Of a DNA stretch of 64,000 nt, positions 20,930-32,609 are shown one piece after another. Source of the stretch: Macrophomina tecta (taxonomy: Eukaryota > Ascomycota > Dothideomycetes > Botryosphaeriales > Botryosphaeriaceae); contig JAKSGN010000010.1 of NCBI GenBank assembly GCA_024180945.1, positions 310,001 through 374,000 of the forward strand, given 5' to 3'. The first letter of the stretch is position 1. Each line of letters starts with the position of its first letter. The position numbers were made by a program, and so were the translations under genes. The notes under the pieces are model-generated. The model did not search any database, had not been told where the DNA came from, and worked only from the letters and a program-made list of their open reading frames with translations.

Positions 20930-21125
20930 AGGGCCAGCGCTAGGTGTTGACTAAGCTACTGAAGCAAACAACTTAACCCTGAAACGGCCTAGCGGCTGCC
21001 ACTGGAAACCTTCCACCCTCCAACAGATTGTTTGCTTTAGTAGCTTAGTCAACACCAAGCGCATGGCACTTATTGCCAACGCTTGCTGCCTCCTTCATCA
21101 ATCAACCTTTCTTCTCTCCTTTGGT
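20930..21125. repeat. Dispersed repeat R1, part right of the second pogo element
   Basis: Contains an inverted pair: GTGTTGACTAAGCTACTGAAGC near 20947 and GCTTTAGTAGCTTAGTCAAC near 21034. The first part, reversed, matches 58745..58835 closely (GTGGCAGCC, CTAGGCCGTTTCAGG, CAGTAGCTTAGTCAACACC). The second part includes TTCATCAATCAACCTTTCTT, shared with 58870..58895. It may be MITE-like, but no terminal duplication was identified. Confidence 0.75.
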
Positions 21126-23551
21126 TCATCAATGAGGTTCAGCAGGAATGATTTGTCGATGGTCTTTGCCTTCTCTCCGGCCAAACACGTTCTCACGCCC
21201 AACTAAAAGTACGTCCCGAAAGCCCGTGTTATCTGCAATATGATCAACCTCTGCATCTTGTTGAACGTATTCTCGCGCTGCTTTCTCTCTTTCCGACCGG
21301 CTTCCTTCTTCCTCCACCCTGGCAGCCGTTGAAAGGGTGAATTGCGGTCCCTAGCTGCCCCGCACTAGAGCAACTACCGAGCCTTGATTCCGAAGCTTGC
21401 CGATTCTGCATTCTCGGCCCTGTCTCGGTTGCAACTTAGCGCCGTAATCCAGCCGTGGATGGCGAGCAGGAGCTTTGCTTCACAGTCTCTCGAGTGCGGC
21501 CCACAAAACCCCTTCAGCTGTGCTGTTTATTGCCAAGCGGCGGGCTGCAGGGGCAGAACTATGCGCAAGGCCTGGCTCTTCGGCTGGGCATGGATACTTT
21601 TTTGAATGCAGTATTTGTGAGATACGACAGCCGAGCCGCCTTCACGCAGCTATTTTTGAGCTACGTGAGTCTTGTCACATTTGCTGGCGTTTTTCTTGTT
21701 GTCACGTCTTCCAGCAGGCTTGGCAGAGCTCCGAGCAGCTGCAGACGCCCTCGTCGACGACCGTCTCACCGCGTTGTGCAACCGCTGTGCCACCGGATGG
21801 CTACATTCTCGCAGCCCGTGAGCAGCTAGACCACCACGTCGCCAGTACAATGAGCATCTTCTGGGCCATTTACGACTGTCTGCCGGCCCCGGCCCCGGCC
21901 CCGGCCCCGGCGAGCCGCAGCCCGATGCCTGGACTACCGGCGAGGGCGAGTATCTGATGCTACGCTCGCATGTTAAATTGCATCAAAGAACACATTGCAG
22001 GCCGAGTTACACCAGCATCGCAGGACGTGGAAAATATGCATCTCCCGGTCATCCTGACTAGTTAATGTCATCAAGCCTCGCAGTTTATGAACCATGATTG
22101 ATGTTGTTGTCTGTTGACATCTGCATAAATTCATTAGGGCAATTTACTGCCCCACCCGTCCTTCAGCCCGGACTCCTCACGCTGGTGCTACTGCATGAGT
22201 CTGCTTGAAGATTTCTGTTTTATGATACGATTTCCGCACGTCGACGGAATCACCTGCCTATATGCGCACATTTGTAGCTTCTGTTTGTGCAGCGAGTACT
22301 TGTGCCTAGACCACGTTGTCTTGCTTTTCGGGGCTAAGTGGGCGAGGCTGACGTCGTCAGCGACCATAACCAAGCACGAAGTGTCCTCCTACGTATTCAT
22401 TCAGTATGAGAGACTTACGATCACGGCCCAGCAGCTGTTATAGACAAGGAACACAAACATCGCTTAATGCGGGTTGGCACGCATGCATCAACTTCCTGCA
22501 AAGCGCAATCATCTACCCGCCGCTCAAAGATGTAACGCCTCATCAGATCGAGCCCCACGTCCCTTTTCCGGCCAGTGTACTTGCGTCCTACCGATCCCCA
22601 GCAAACACTAACATTGCCTAGACTACTTTTTACTAGATTATGTCCCGCAGGGGACACGTTTTCCAGCAATTAGTCGTAATGCAGCTGGGATATAACGAGA
22701 CTCGGCGACAGAAGCACCGTAAGCGCCGTCTGAATTCATGATCCTCGGCGACGCTGTGCAACCTCACACAACCTCATACCTTCACCCAACCGCCTGAGTT
22801 ACATCAGAACCCCTTGCTGGCTGGGTAGACCTTTACATGCAATTGTTCGCGTCAATTGACAGGTGTTTGAATATCCATGTATTTGAGCTACAGTAGTGTA
22901 GCTTAATAGCAGCAGGTTTTAGAGGGCCACCTCCTCTTACTCTTGTTCATCAACAACAATTTCATTTCTCAACCACCTAATTAGTCCAACGCAGGGGCTG
23001 TGAATAACACCAGCCCCCTTGGCCCTGCAGGCTTTTTTGAAGAAAATTATTTCCCTTGATAGCACTTTCTAGTAGCACAATCAGGATCCCAGGAAACGTT
23101 TACCGGGTCACTTCGAACGGCACCTCTGCTGCTTCCTGCAACCATCCGGACAGCTACCACCTGCAAGCCTACGCCTCCGTCATGGGAAAAGAAGGCAAAA
23201 AAGGCAATCCACTTCCAGCTATGGATCGCCGCATATTAGCCCCTTCTGCGCCATCGCTGGTTTCATGACCCCTGCCTGCATAGTCACATCAAGGAAAACA
23301 TGTTGAACTCGCACAAGAGAGCAGTCCAAGTTTGCTTGAGCTATGGCTAGAATTCGCTGGGTTGGGCTTCTGCAAGAACAAAGTGTGGCTTTATGACTAC
23401 ATAAACGTAGCCAGAGCCACTTCTTTTATTTTCCCTCAATCATTGTTAAAAGGCGAACCCAAAGTCTTAGCCCTTGTAACTTATTACTTCCTTACCCTGG
23501 CAGCGTTGCCTCACTCATTGTTGTTAACTTGAAACACACCTCATCTTCGTT
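21126..23551. other. No supported gene; one GC microsatellite
   Basis: A (CCCCGG)n-type tract lies at about 21884..21911. Several open frames of 60-160 codons (for example 21475..21957) show no domain. The last 200 bases are probably the promoter of the zinc-cluster gene. Confidence 0.4.
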
Positions 23552-24208
23552 ATGAATCCTCCACAGCTAGAGGGTAATGCAGGGACCAATCAGCATCCGC
23601 ATTTACGTATTGCCCTAGCAGTAAGTTCACCTATACTGATCCGAACCAAGCTCAGCTCAATCGGCCACCAGGATAGCTGCTCACAAAGCTTCTTTATTTA
23701 GTGCTTGTATTGTCGAAGGCGTAAGATCAGATGCCAGGGCCGTGATATATCAGGTAGATGCCAGAACTGCCACCAAGCAGGGTGCGAGTGCGTATTTCGA
23801 CGGGTAAGTGTGTGCCTCGGGCCTCTGGCCTCAACCATGTTTTCAATAAACTTATAGGTGGGCACCGTGGTTGCCGAGTACCGGCAAAATGTGTCCAATG
23901 CAGGCAACGAAGCCTGGACGCACGGTGGTTTCCAGCAGTTGCCTCCTCTCGAGGCTTACAGCGAAATGAATTCCCTTTCTCCAACTACCGGTCTACGTCA
24001 CCAAGCTACCCGCGGGTCTCAGCAGAGCATCCATGCCATGGCTAGCTTCGCTCCATACAGCATCGGGCTAGCGTTGCTCCCTCCTCCCGACAACCCAGTC
24101 CATGGGCCTTTCAACCCACCGGCCTGGCCACCCCAGTTCCCTCACTCGCTGGCCGAGACCGGTTCTTTCCAGCAATACTCGAACTATACTAGATACGGTA
24201 GCCGCTAA
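23552..24208 (+). CDS. Small Zn(2)-Cys(6) zinc-cluster protein, three exons (173 aa)
   Basis: Exons 23552..23620 (23 codons), 23702..23803 (34 codons) and 23858..24208 (116 codons plus stop) all join in phase 0. Exon 2 is precisely the zinc cluster: CLYCRRRKIRC, eight residues, CQNC, then HQAGCEC. The spacing is Cx2Cx6Cx8Cx2Cx6C, a canonical fungal binuclear cluster with the basic RRRK loop. The rest is Pro/Gln/Ser-rich with no visible fungal transcription-factor middle-homology domain and no clear coiled-coil dimerisation helix. Zn2Cys6 proteins are usually several hundred residues long; this is far shorter, so it is either a minimal DNA-binding regulator or a truncated gene. No stop codons interrupt it. 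Exon 3 has no ATG at its start, which supports splicing. Confidence 0.72.
23621..23701 (+). other. Intron 1 of the zinc-cluster gene
   Basis: 81 nt, GTAAGT donor and TTTATTTAG acceptor, just before the first zinc-ligand Cys codon. Confidence 0.7.
23804..23857 (+). other. Intron 2 of the zinc-cluster gene
   Basis: 54 nt, GTAAGT donor and CTTATAG acceptor, just after the zinc cluster. Confidence 0.7.
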
Positions 24209-24559
24209 GAGTAAGCTCATGCACAAGTCTATAGAAATGTAGTTTGCTAACTTTTGTAAAAGGTTATCTCCACATCCGAACTTCGGGGTAGTTCTGTTCC
24301 TTTTCCTTACATCTGGTATAATATTTCCTACTACCTATGTTCCTTAGTTGTGTCTGGATGGATTTCTTTCGAAGTATCAATAAATCAGAGTATATGTACT
24401 ACTAGCGCTTTATTACGCGTTACATTTTCGGTTTAGTTGTCTTTTGCAGCTTAATTACCAATTTTCGGCAAAATCACAATTTTATCTTTCTGTCTCATCA
24501 ATTTACTGACGAAGATGTTGAACAACCTTTTCTTGTCCTCAAATCTTGTAAACGGTGCT

Positions 24560-24860
24560 TCCTTCGAGCTCCTCATAAGTGAAGTCCCAACTAGGTAATA
24601 TCGTGGCCGTAGCAATGGCTCTTATTTGTCGTAAGCGCCGCGTGAACAATGTAGACCTATCCATGAGGCATTAGAAGGCCAGAACCGCCGTCAGACGCGT
24701 CGTATGGCTTGATCTGATATTTTTGTGGTAGGTGAGGCCCCCTCGGCGACTCCTGTTAATCTTCTAACGGCCTCGAAGTTGTTTACGTTGCTACTGACGC
24801 TACCCTAGTAGCGCCGTTGTTGCTGTCATGTGAGAACGCCTACGCGATAAGCTTTCGGCC
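24560..24860 (+). repeat. Diverged fragment of ORF-X
   Basis: Aligns by eye along its length with 5570..5880. Shared pieces include AATGGCTC, GCCGTCAGACGCGTCGTA versus ACCGTCAGGCGCGTCGCA, and GTTGCTACTGACGCTACC versus ATTGCTGCTGGCGCTGCC. Only the start of ORF-X is present. It stops close to the beginning of the inverted integrase copy. Confidence 0.65.
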
Positions 24861-24929
24861 GGAAATGTCAAGGACGTATAGATGGCACTAGTTAGTAATG
24901 CAGAGCTTCAAGTGCATTTGTTTGGCGAG

Positions 24930-25945
24930 AGTCTCGATGACGTGAGTTCGAGCGTGCTTTGCCCGTATACATTTACGGGAGCGCTTCTGAGCCTCCCGTG
25001 CCTCTTGAATAAGTAGACTGCGTGGTGAATAATAAGAGGAACCATTTGCGTCGCCAGTAGTGATATTAGGTTAAAGTAATGGTGATTAGAAGGTATTTTA
25101 CAGGTAGAGACCATTGTTAGGAGCCTGCTCATCCAACGCTGTGTATTGGACGGATGGAGCCCGCCTCTTACCCTTACGAATAGCACGACGCCTTTTTTCC
25201 TCGCCAGAATCTTCCTCGTCGGGCGGTATGTCGCTTAGGGTAGCGGGGTTGTTGTGTCCTAATGAAAGAGAAATCGTATTCTCGTCTATAGGGTCTCGGC
25301 CAGCGTCCCCTATATGTACTTCCCGTATACTTGAGGGTTCATGCACCGTTAGGCCCGCAAGAGCCTCTTTAATGACGCCCTCTAAGGCCACTCCAACGTT
25401 TTGCATAGCCGTAGAAGCCTCTAGTAGAGCCTGTGAATCGACAGCCATATAAAGCGGCGGGGGACCCCTCTCATCGGCTGTAATACGGTTGGGCTATTAG
25501 AACGATGGAAGGTGACGGTGAAACGCTACGTAGGCCAGCGGCTTCGCGTCTCTTTGTTGTAGCTATAATCTGCTGCCAATGATACGGCCCATGAGGCTCA
25601 CGATGCTGATAAGCCTCACGAGGCGGCCCGAATAGCCGTAATCTGCGAGACTCGCGGCGCTTCCACGCAATGGCTCCCGCGGTAGATGATTCCCCTAAGG
25701 CTCTTATAATGTCCTGGCGCGTGTTGGGGCTTCGGCGGCCTTACCACCACTGTCGTTGTCTTGTACCGATGTAGTAACGGCATCTGCAGGTTCGAAGGGC
25801 TTAATACGCGTTGGATTAACGGGATTAAAGCTAAATAAGCACTTATAAGGCGTTATGCCAATGGCTTAATTGTACGTTATGTTGAGAGAGAGTGTCGCAT
25901 AAACGCACGCATAAGCCCAGCTAAACACGCCGTATTTAATCTATA
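24930..25945 (-). pseudogene. Inverted, truncated second copy of the Ginger/KRBA2-like integrase element
   Basis: The minus strand corresponds to about 13550..14855 of the first copy. For example, 24908..25186 encodes YLFKRHGRLRSAPVNV, against YLFKRHGRLRSARVNV at 14590..14877. The segment 25098..25448 (GRDPIDENTISLSLGHNNPA) matches 14440-14545. Only the region downstream of the catalytic core up to the linker remains. It ends at 25945, where the mariner element begins, and is cut near 24929 on the other side. The two copies carry different mutations. Confidence 0.78.
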
Positions 25946-27288
25946 CAATCACCTGACAAAAGTTCTCGGACGATTAAGCGAGACGCCAAAAAAAGCGTCT
26001 CGCGCGCGCACACCTCCCATCTTTGCATCACCAAAATGGTACCACAACGCACTCCTCTCAAAGAGCTCTTTGGCACACACACTCCTAATCAACCCTATTC
26101 TCCGCACCAGCGAGGGATTTTGCTGGCCTGCAAGGCTCTGGGTAAGAAGCCTGCCTGGTTTTAGAAGGAGCTGGGCGTGCCGAAATCTTCGCTACACTCG
26201 ACTACCCAGCTCGCGTTATTACGCAACGAAGGGCGCTCCCAATTACGAACTGGGCGGCCAAAATGTCTTTCAGAAATCGACAAGCGACATATTCTACGCG
26301 TGGTGCGAGCCAACCCAAAACTCACGTACTAAGAGGTCCGGGAAGCCACAGGTGTGACCTGCCATGATCGGACTATCTCTCGACTCTTAGACACCTACAA
26401 CATAAAGGAATGACGCGCAGCTGGCCGCCCGGAACTTACGGAAGAACATGCTACTATTAGACTTGCCTGGGCACTCGAGCATGTGCACTGGACCGAGGCG
26501 CAATGGAAGAAAGTCATCTGGTCAGATGAGTGCTCTGTGGAGCGAGGAAAGGGCTAAAAAAGGGAGTGGTGCTTTCGCACTCCTAGCCAAAAATGGGAAC
26601 TCCAAATAGTCCAACCATATAAAAAAGGAATAAATATATCTGTTATGGTATGGGCAGGCTTTTCTGGCTTACGAGGAAGGTCTCCTTTGTACGTAATGGT
26701 ACGTGATTCTTTGGCTAAGAGGGGTGGCTATTCAGCTAACTCTTATCTTACGGTTCTTGAGGAAAATATACCAAAAGTGCATAGAAGAGGTATGACTTTT
26801 ATGTAGGATAATGCTCTAATTCATACTGCAATAAAAGTTAGGGAATGGTTTGAAAGAAGGCGGATAAATCTATTAGATTGGCCACCTTATAGCCCGGATT
26901 TGAATCTAATTGAACATATCTGGTTTCATTTAACGTCTAAGGCATTAGAGCTACATCCAGAGCTTAAATACTTAACCGGATTAGTAGATTTTGTTAGAGA
27001 GAAGCTGGGAGAAGCATTGCGGGAAGTATGGGAGGCTTTGCCACAATCTTTATTTGACTCTGTATTAGGTAGTATGAAGCGTAGATGTGAGGTAGTTATC
27101 GCAGTAGAGGGCTGGCACACCAAGTATTAGTAAAGAAAAAATACTATTATCCTTCTTCCTACTTAACTCTGACTAGAAAATGACTTAGTATAAGAGCTAG
27201 GAAGTATGCGTTGAGAATTAGTGAATTGATGGGGTGCGAGGGTTATCGCTTCGGAAGCGCCCGTACGAGAACTTTTGTCCTAGTACTG
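25946..27288 (+). mobile_element. Tc1/mariner-family element, RIP-inactivated
   Basis: 1,343 bp. Imperfect TIRs of about 27 bp share GACAAAAGTTCTCG, with TA at both borders (25944-25945 and 27289-27290). Its left flank is the integrase copy and its right flank is 17 bp of a Copia LTR, so the flanks do not come from one pre-insertion sequence. Confidence 0.85.
26036..27130 (+). pseudogene. Tc1/mariner transposase with five in-frame stops and no frameshift
   Basis: One frame of 365 codons runs from ATG 26036 to TAG 27128. The catalytic DD34E triad is preserved: WSDECS (D164), DNALIHTA (D258) and PPYSPDLNLIEHIW (E293). In-frame stops lie at 26162 (TAG), 26330 (TAA), 26411 (TGA), 26555 (TAA) and 26804 (TAG, just before DNALIHTA, where the family normally has Gln). 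Each is one C-to-T step from CAG, CAA or CGA. Absence of indels with only such transitions points to RIP rather than slow decay. Confidence 0.9.
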
Positions 27289-27290
27289 TA

Positions 27291-27320
27291 CACGTAATAT
27301 TCCAACACACCCCCTTCGTG
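27291..27320 (-). repeat. Polypurine tract and truncated 3' LTR of the Copia element
   Basis: GAAGGGGGTG (27308-27317) precedes TGTTGGAATATTACGTG (27307..27291). The LTR piece differs from the 5' LTR by one C-to-T change at a CpA, then stops at the mariner TA. Confidence 0.8.
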
Positions 27321-27652
27321 TGGTGGTGAAGCCAGCGCACGATATAACAGTGGCTATAGGCAAAAAGGATAACTACGTGCATGACTGAGAATTGAACTTG
27401 TGAACTCGAGGCCAAAAAAGAATAGCGAGCGGGTTCTATTAGCCATGGTTCAGGGTTGCTAACTGAACCTGGCTTCATCTAGACTATTGAACTATATAGG
27501 TGGCTAGGTTGCTGGCTTTGATAGAATATAAAGCAATAACTAATGAGTGGCTGATGATTTAGCCGAGCGGGTAGCTGCAAGCTGTATGCATCTGAATAAG
27601 GAGATAAGAGTGCATAACGTTAAATAAAGGAAATAGAAGAAACTCGGTTGTT

Positions 27653-30600
27653 TTATCCGGTTAGCGGCGTGAGTCCTAATTGGTTAACGAATGCCTGGTG
27701 CTTCTGCTTTAGCAGTGCCTTTGTAAGTCCGTCTGCGATCATGTCGGCTGTGGGCGTTTATCTGAAGTGGATGTTGCCTGCCAACGCTTCTTGTCTGAGC
27801 CAGTGATGATGAATATTAACATGGCGTAGCTTTGTTGTTAGTTTTCCAACGCTTTCCTCCATGAGCCGTAGTGTCATTTGGTTGTCACACTGAATCTGTA
27901 TGAGATGGCCTGGATTGAACTGTAGTTGGTTGAAGAATCGTTTCCACCAGAAGCACTGCTTGGCCGTTTCGGATAAGGCAAGGAGCTCGGCTTCGGTGGT
28001 TGATGTGGTAACGGTCGGTTGTTTAGTGGCTTTCCAATCTACTGGACCTCTAAATAGCGTAACGAGCGAGCCTTGGTGGCTTCTACGCGTTTCTTGATCG
28101 TTTGCGTATGCCGCGTCACTGCTGATTGTGAAGATATTTTGTTCATCCTGGTAGACTGAGCCGTTAAAGCACAAGGCGAGTTTTTTTGTTCCTCTAAGGT
28201 ATTCAAGGAGTCTCTGCGCCAGTGCGAGGTGTCGGTGGGAAGGATTAGTCAGGTACGCTGATAGAGCTGATGCGGCAAAGGCAATATCCGCTCTCGTACT
28301 GATTGCAGCGAACTGTACTGATCCCATCTTGCTTTGGAAGGTGTGAACGTCTTGTGGCGTTGCGTGCGAGTCCTCGTTTGGCGTAAGAGGCTCATCTTGT
28401 TGTAAAGGCGTTACTGGAGCGTTCACTTCCTTAACGTTGTATTTGGTAATCAAGCTGTTGACGTAGGATTCCTGAGAAAGCCAGAGCAAACGCTCTTGTC
28501 GGTTGCGGACTATGCGTAGTGCAAGAAACCACTGGATTTCGCCCATCATGCGCATCTCGTAGCGTTGGAATAAGTCATCCTGGAATACCTCCGCGTAGCG
28601 CTCGTCATCCTTGTGATAGGCGACGATAACGTCATCAACGAAGAAGAAGACGAAGAGGTGACTATTCGCGTAGAGACAGGGAGCGTCTGGAATCGGTTCT
28701 AAGCCGAGTTCCGTTAGTGTGTTGCAGAAGTGACGTTGCCAAAGCGCTGGTGATTCTTTAAGGCCATATAGCGCTTTAAGCAGTTGAAGAACTTGTCCGT
28801 TCTTTAACGTTATTCCTTCTGGTGGCTTGCAGTACGTTGTTTGCTCAAGTGGGACGTGCGGAAACGCATTAACAACGTCATATTGTCGTGTTTCAAGGTC
28901 AAAGGCGCAAATGATGGCCATAAGCGCTCGGAAAATGCGGAAGGCTAGGGTAGCTGCAAAGGTGTCTTCCTGGGTTGTTTGTAGATCACCTCTGACGCAA
29001 ATGCGTGCCTTGCATTTCAGTAGATAGCCGTTTTCGTCAAATTTGTACTTGAACACCCAAGTAAGCGGTATTACCTCCTTGGTGTTATCCTGTATGTCTG
29101 TCACTGAAATGACCTTCCACACCCCCTTACCCTGGACTTCCTGCAGTTCCGTTTCTACTGCTTTAAGGAATTCAGCGCCCATTGGATGCGTAAGAGCATC
29201 CTTGTACGTCTTGGGCTCAGGTGGAAGAGTGTCTCGGTGCCGGCGTGTTGGCTGTTCAGTGGACAACGCTGTAACGAATGCAGCCCTCCAGGCTTGATCT
29301 GAGTGCTGATTAAGTAGGAGTTGCGTAATGTAGGCTGATCTACGTGTTCTTTTGCCTTGAATGATGGAATTTGGATTGATTTGCGCGCTGATTTCTGAGC
29401 CCCTTGGTGCACGGTTGCCTCGTGCGGCTGCTGGATCAGGCGGAGTCTCATATTGGGCTGGCATTAGTTGCCCGAGTCTTGGTTGTTGTTCTTGGTCACC
29501 CCCTAAGGCTTGAGGAGCTGGTTGGTGATGTTGTTCGAGCGTTGCAGGCGTGGTTTCTAAATCCAGCTCTGGCTCTTGATTGTTCTGGATTTGACCGTCT
29601 CTGGTTGCGGTCGTTCTAGTGCCCTGCGTTTGGTGTGCTTGATGGCTGCTTTCAGGCTGCTCTTCTCGTGAGTTCAACCTATCACTCGTTGCAGACGGTG
29701 ATGGCGTTGGTAGTCGAATAAGTGAATCCAGCTGATGGCTGCTACTGGCTTCTACAGCTTGGTGCTGTTCGCTTGATTCAAGGAACTCATCCTCTGAAGA
29801 TTCAGTGCTCGTTGATGAGGCTGAGGATGATATAAGATCGTTATCGTTTAGACGGATTCGTGGGTGCACGAGGGTTTGTTCTTCCTCGGCTTCGGACACT
29901 TCTTGATAGTGCTCTTGATCGTGAGGTGAGTACTTGCTATCCTCATCGAACGTGACATCTCTAACGCGTAGGATTTTGTCTGTGCTTGGTGTCCAGATTC
30001 GGAAGATGTTGGTGGAGTCGTATCCAACCAAGTATCCGATCAGTGCTCGTTCCTGAAGCTTTTGGGTACGTGGGATTATCTTGTTTAGTGCATATGCTTT
30101 GCAGCCGTATACACGTAGGTGGCTAACGTTTGGCTTCTTGCCATGAACCATCTCAAATGGAGTCTTCCAGTTGAGGCCTTTGGCTGGAGTTCGGTTCGAG
30201 ATGTAAGCAGCCGCATGAACGTATTCGGGCCAGTGGTGATCAGGTAGATTGCTGCTGATTCGCAGTGCCCTTGCTTTTAAGACAAGTGACTGTCCAGAAC
30301 GTTCAGCATTGCCGTTCTGCTCAGGTGTTTGAGGACTCGACACCTCGAGGGTGATTCCTCTCCTTTGTAGTTCTCTTTGAAAGGCGGTTCCTAGGGGCTT
30401 TTCTCCATCTGAGCGTAAGAAGACTACTTTTCGTTGAAAGCGTTTTCTGATTGTTCGTTCCGTTGATAAGATGATGTCTACGCAGTCATTCTTATTGACA
30501 TGAGTTGTTGCAATCGTGTACTGCGTAGCCACGCATTCGAGATGCGTTATCCACATATGCCTGTTGGCAGCTTCGATCATCTGAATAAGATCAAATGACA

Positions 30601-32284
30601 TTCGGAAGAATGGCTCCAAGGATGATTCCTCAGGCGTCATGTTGCGTGAGATAATTTGATGAGCCTTGGCTCGAGCGCATACATCGCAGTGCTGCGGCAT
30701 GGCTTCTTCGGTAATAGCTGCACCCTCTGTGGCAGTTGGTAGCGCTTTGATAACGGCAGGTGATGCGTGAGCAAAGACTTCATGCCATTGCTTAGCTGGA
30801 CGCTTGCAGATTGTTAATCCCGCAGTGATTTGATTCTCTGGATTCTTTGCCTTATTGAGCTCCATAAAGTAGAGGTTCTGGTAGGGCGTTAGTTCGCACG
30901 TAATGATGTCTTCCTTATAAAGGACTAGGCGGCCTGTATCAAGGTGAACCCCTTTCTCATTTGCCTTGGCAACTGACACGAGGTTGGCCATGAATGATGG
31001 CACGTAAGCAGTGTCCAGCAGTGTCAGGATTCGTTGCGTTGAGTGACGATGAGCCTTGACAGTGACAGTGCCAAACGCTTCCACTGGAATGCGTGTGTTG
31101 CCGCTCATAACATAGTCATCAGGGCCTGCATTGCGTGTTTTGGTAAACCGCTTCTTCATGTATCGGTTGCATACGTGGTGCGAGGAGCCAGTATCAACTA
31201 TCCATGAAAGCTGTAGCGTGGTTGGTTCACTGCGTTCAGCTACAAGTGATGTGGCAATAATGGCTGTAAGCGCTGCTGGATCTTTGTTCTGTAGATCTTC
31301 CGCTTGTGGTGATGAGTCCTGATGATCCTGATCCTTGTTGGTAGGTTCGCCTTCTTTAGCTCCTCTGGCTAGTGCGCGCTCGACCATTGCTTTGGTGCGT
31401 GGATTACTCATCTTCTTCTGAATCTGAGCCTGAATGTCCTTCTTTGGCTTCCACCCAGATGGGCGTACTTGTTCGTTCAGGTAGTAGCATTCAGTCATCC
31501 AGTGAAGCACGCCACATAGGCACGGCCTTGGTGGTGGACCTCCTGATTGGGGCTTGCCTCGAAGCGTTGCTGTCATTGTTGTTCGAGTAGTGCCTTTGCC
31601 TTGGGCTGCTTGCTTGCGCCTCACGTGCTCTCGGTAATCGGTAATGTAGTCGGTGACCTTTAGTTCGGTGTCCGCTGTTTTGGAAGACTCTCTGATAGCT
31701 ATTGTAGCATATTCAGAGTCGTACGAAAGAAGTGAATCAAGGAAGGCATCGACACCTCGCCTTGATATAACCTCCGGCATCTTCAGGGCTTCAGCTTTGT
31801 AAACCGTTTCTTCCCATTGGTTCAGCCACTTGTCTATGTTCTGATTATTGGGAGGCTTTTCTAGCTGGCGAAGCTGGTTAACGATAAGGCGTTCCTGCGT
31901 AGCGGTGGATGGCTTGATCCTTGCTTGCAGGGCTCTGAGTTGATAATAAGGGTGCGTATCAGGAAGATTCTGAAGAATCGGTTGAAGCGAGGCTCCTACG
32001 GAGTCATCAATGACCGTTGAGAGGTCGTTGATTTCCTTGCGGGTACGCTCGTAGTCCTTCTTTTCCTCCTTGTAGTTGTCGAGATCGAGACGGTGATAGT
32101 CGATCGTCTGTTCTTGTTGTCGAGTCGGCTTAACCGGTGCCGCGAATTGTGCTGGACGTTCCGGCTTGCTCGGATCGATGTATTTGAATATATCAGCGCG
32201 TTGTGCGCGTGATTGGATAAGGTTGAACCAGATATCCCAGTCTTGAGAGCCTTTTAGGATGATAATTGGCTTCGAGGACATCAT
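27653..32284 (-). CDS. Copia gag-pol polyprotein; open to 27758, then one premature stop
   Basis: 1,508 codons run from ATG 32284 to TAA 27760..27758. Gag-like region (1-250); a compact Cys/His motif (C255, C257, H261, C266); aspartic protease WIVDTGSSHH (D364); GAG-pre-integrase and integrase with H..C pairs, SFDLIQ, RSDGE and PEQNGNAERSGQ; reverse transcriptase QYDVVNAFPH and the FFFVDDVIVAYH active site (FVDD instead of YVDD); and RNase H with SSDAAYA and TSTTEAELLALSE. After the stop the same frame continues 34 codons (TPTADMIADGLTKAL...) to TAA 27655..27653, the family's normal C-terminus. The only visible lesion is therefore that nonsense codon, which removes the LADGLTKAL-type tail. 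Confidence 0.93.
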
Positions 32285-32609
32285 GGTTGTTGATTTTGAT
32301 GCGTTGTTTATTGGATCGGTTCTTCGGTCGCACGCGTGAAACGGGCCGATAGATCGACTGATCGCTTAGGAACGCAGTGATGCTGGTAGCTGCAGCTCGC
32401 TTGTACGCGTAGCTACGCTGTGATAGGTGCGGTTAGCTGTTATTAGCTGTCGTTGCACCGTAGTGTATGCCTTTGGTTGGCTGATAACGGTTGAGGTTGC
32501 GTGCTGCTGGTGGCACCGTGTGCTCAAGCCGCTTCGGATGTCGACTGGATGCCTCAGAACGACTGAAAAGTAGTTGTAGATGATGCTTTAGATGGCAGAA
32601 GGCATCAAA

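Noticed and set aside
27365..27480. tRNA-like stretch with a B-box-like AGTTCAATTC on the minus strand
   Set aside because: No cloverleaf stems or acceptor arm can be formed; it lies within the Copia 3' untranslated region.
28827..29619. Plus-strand open frames inside the Copia element
   Set aside because: Shadows of the minus-strand gag-pol frame.
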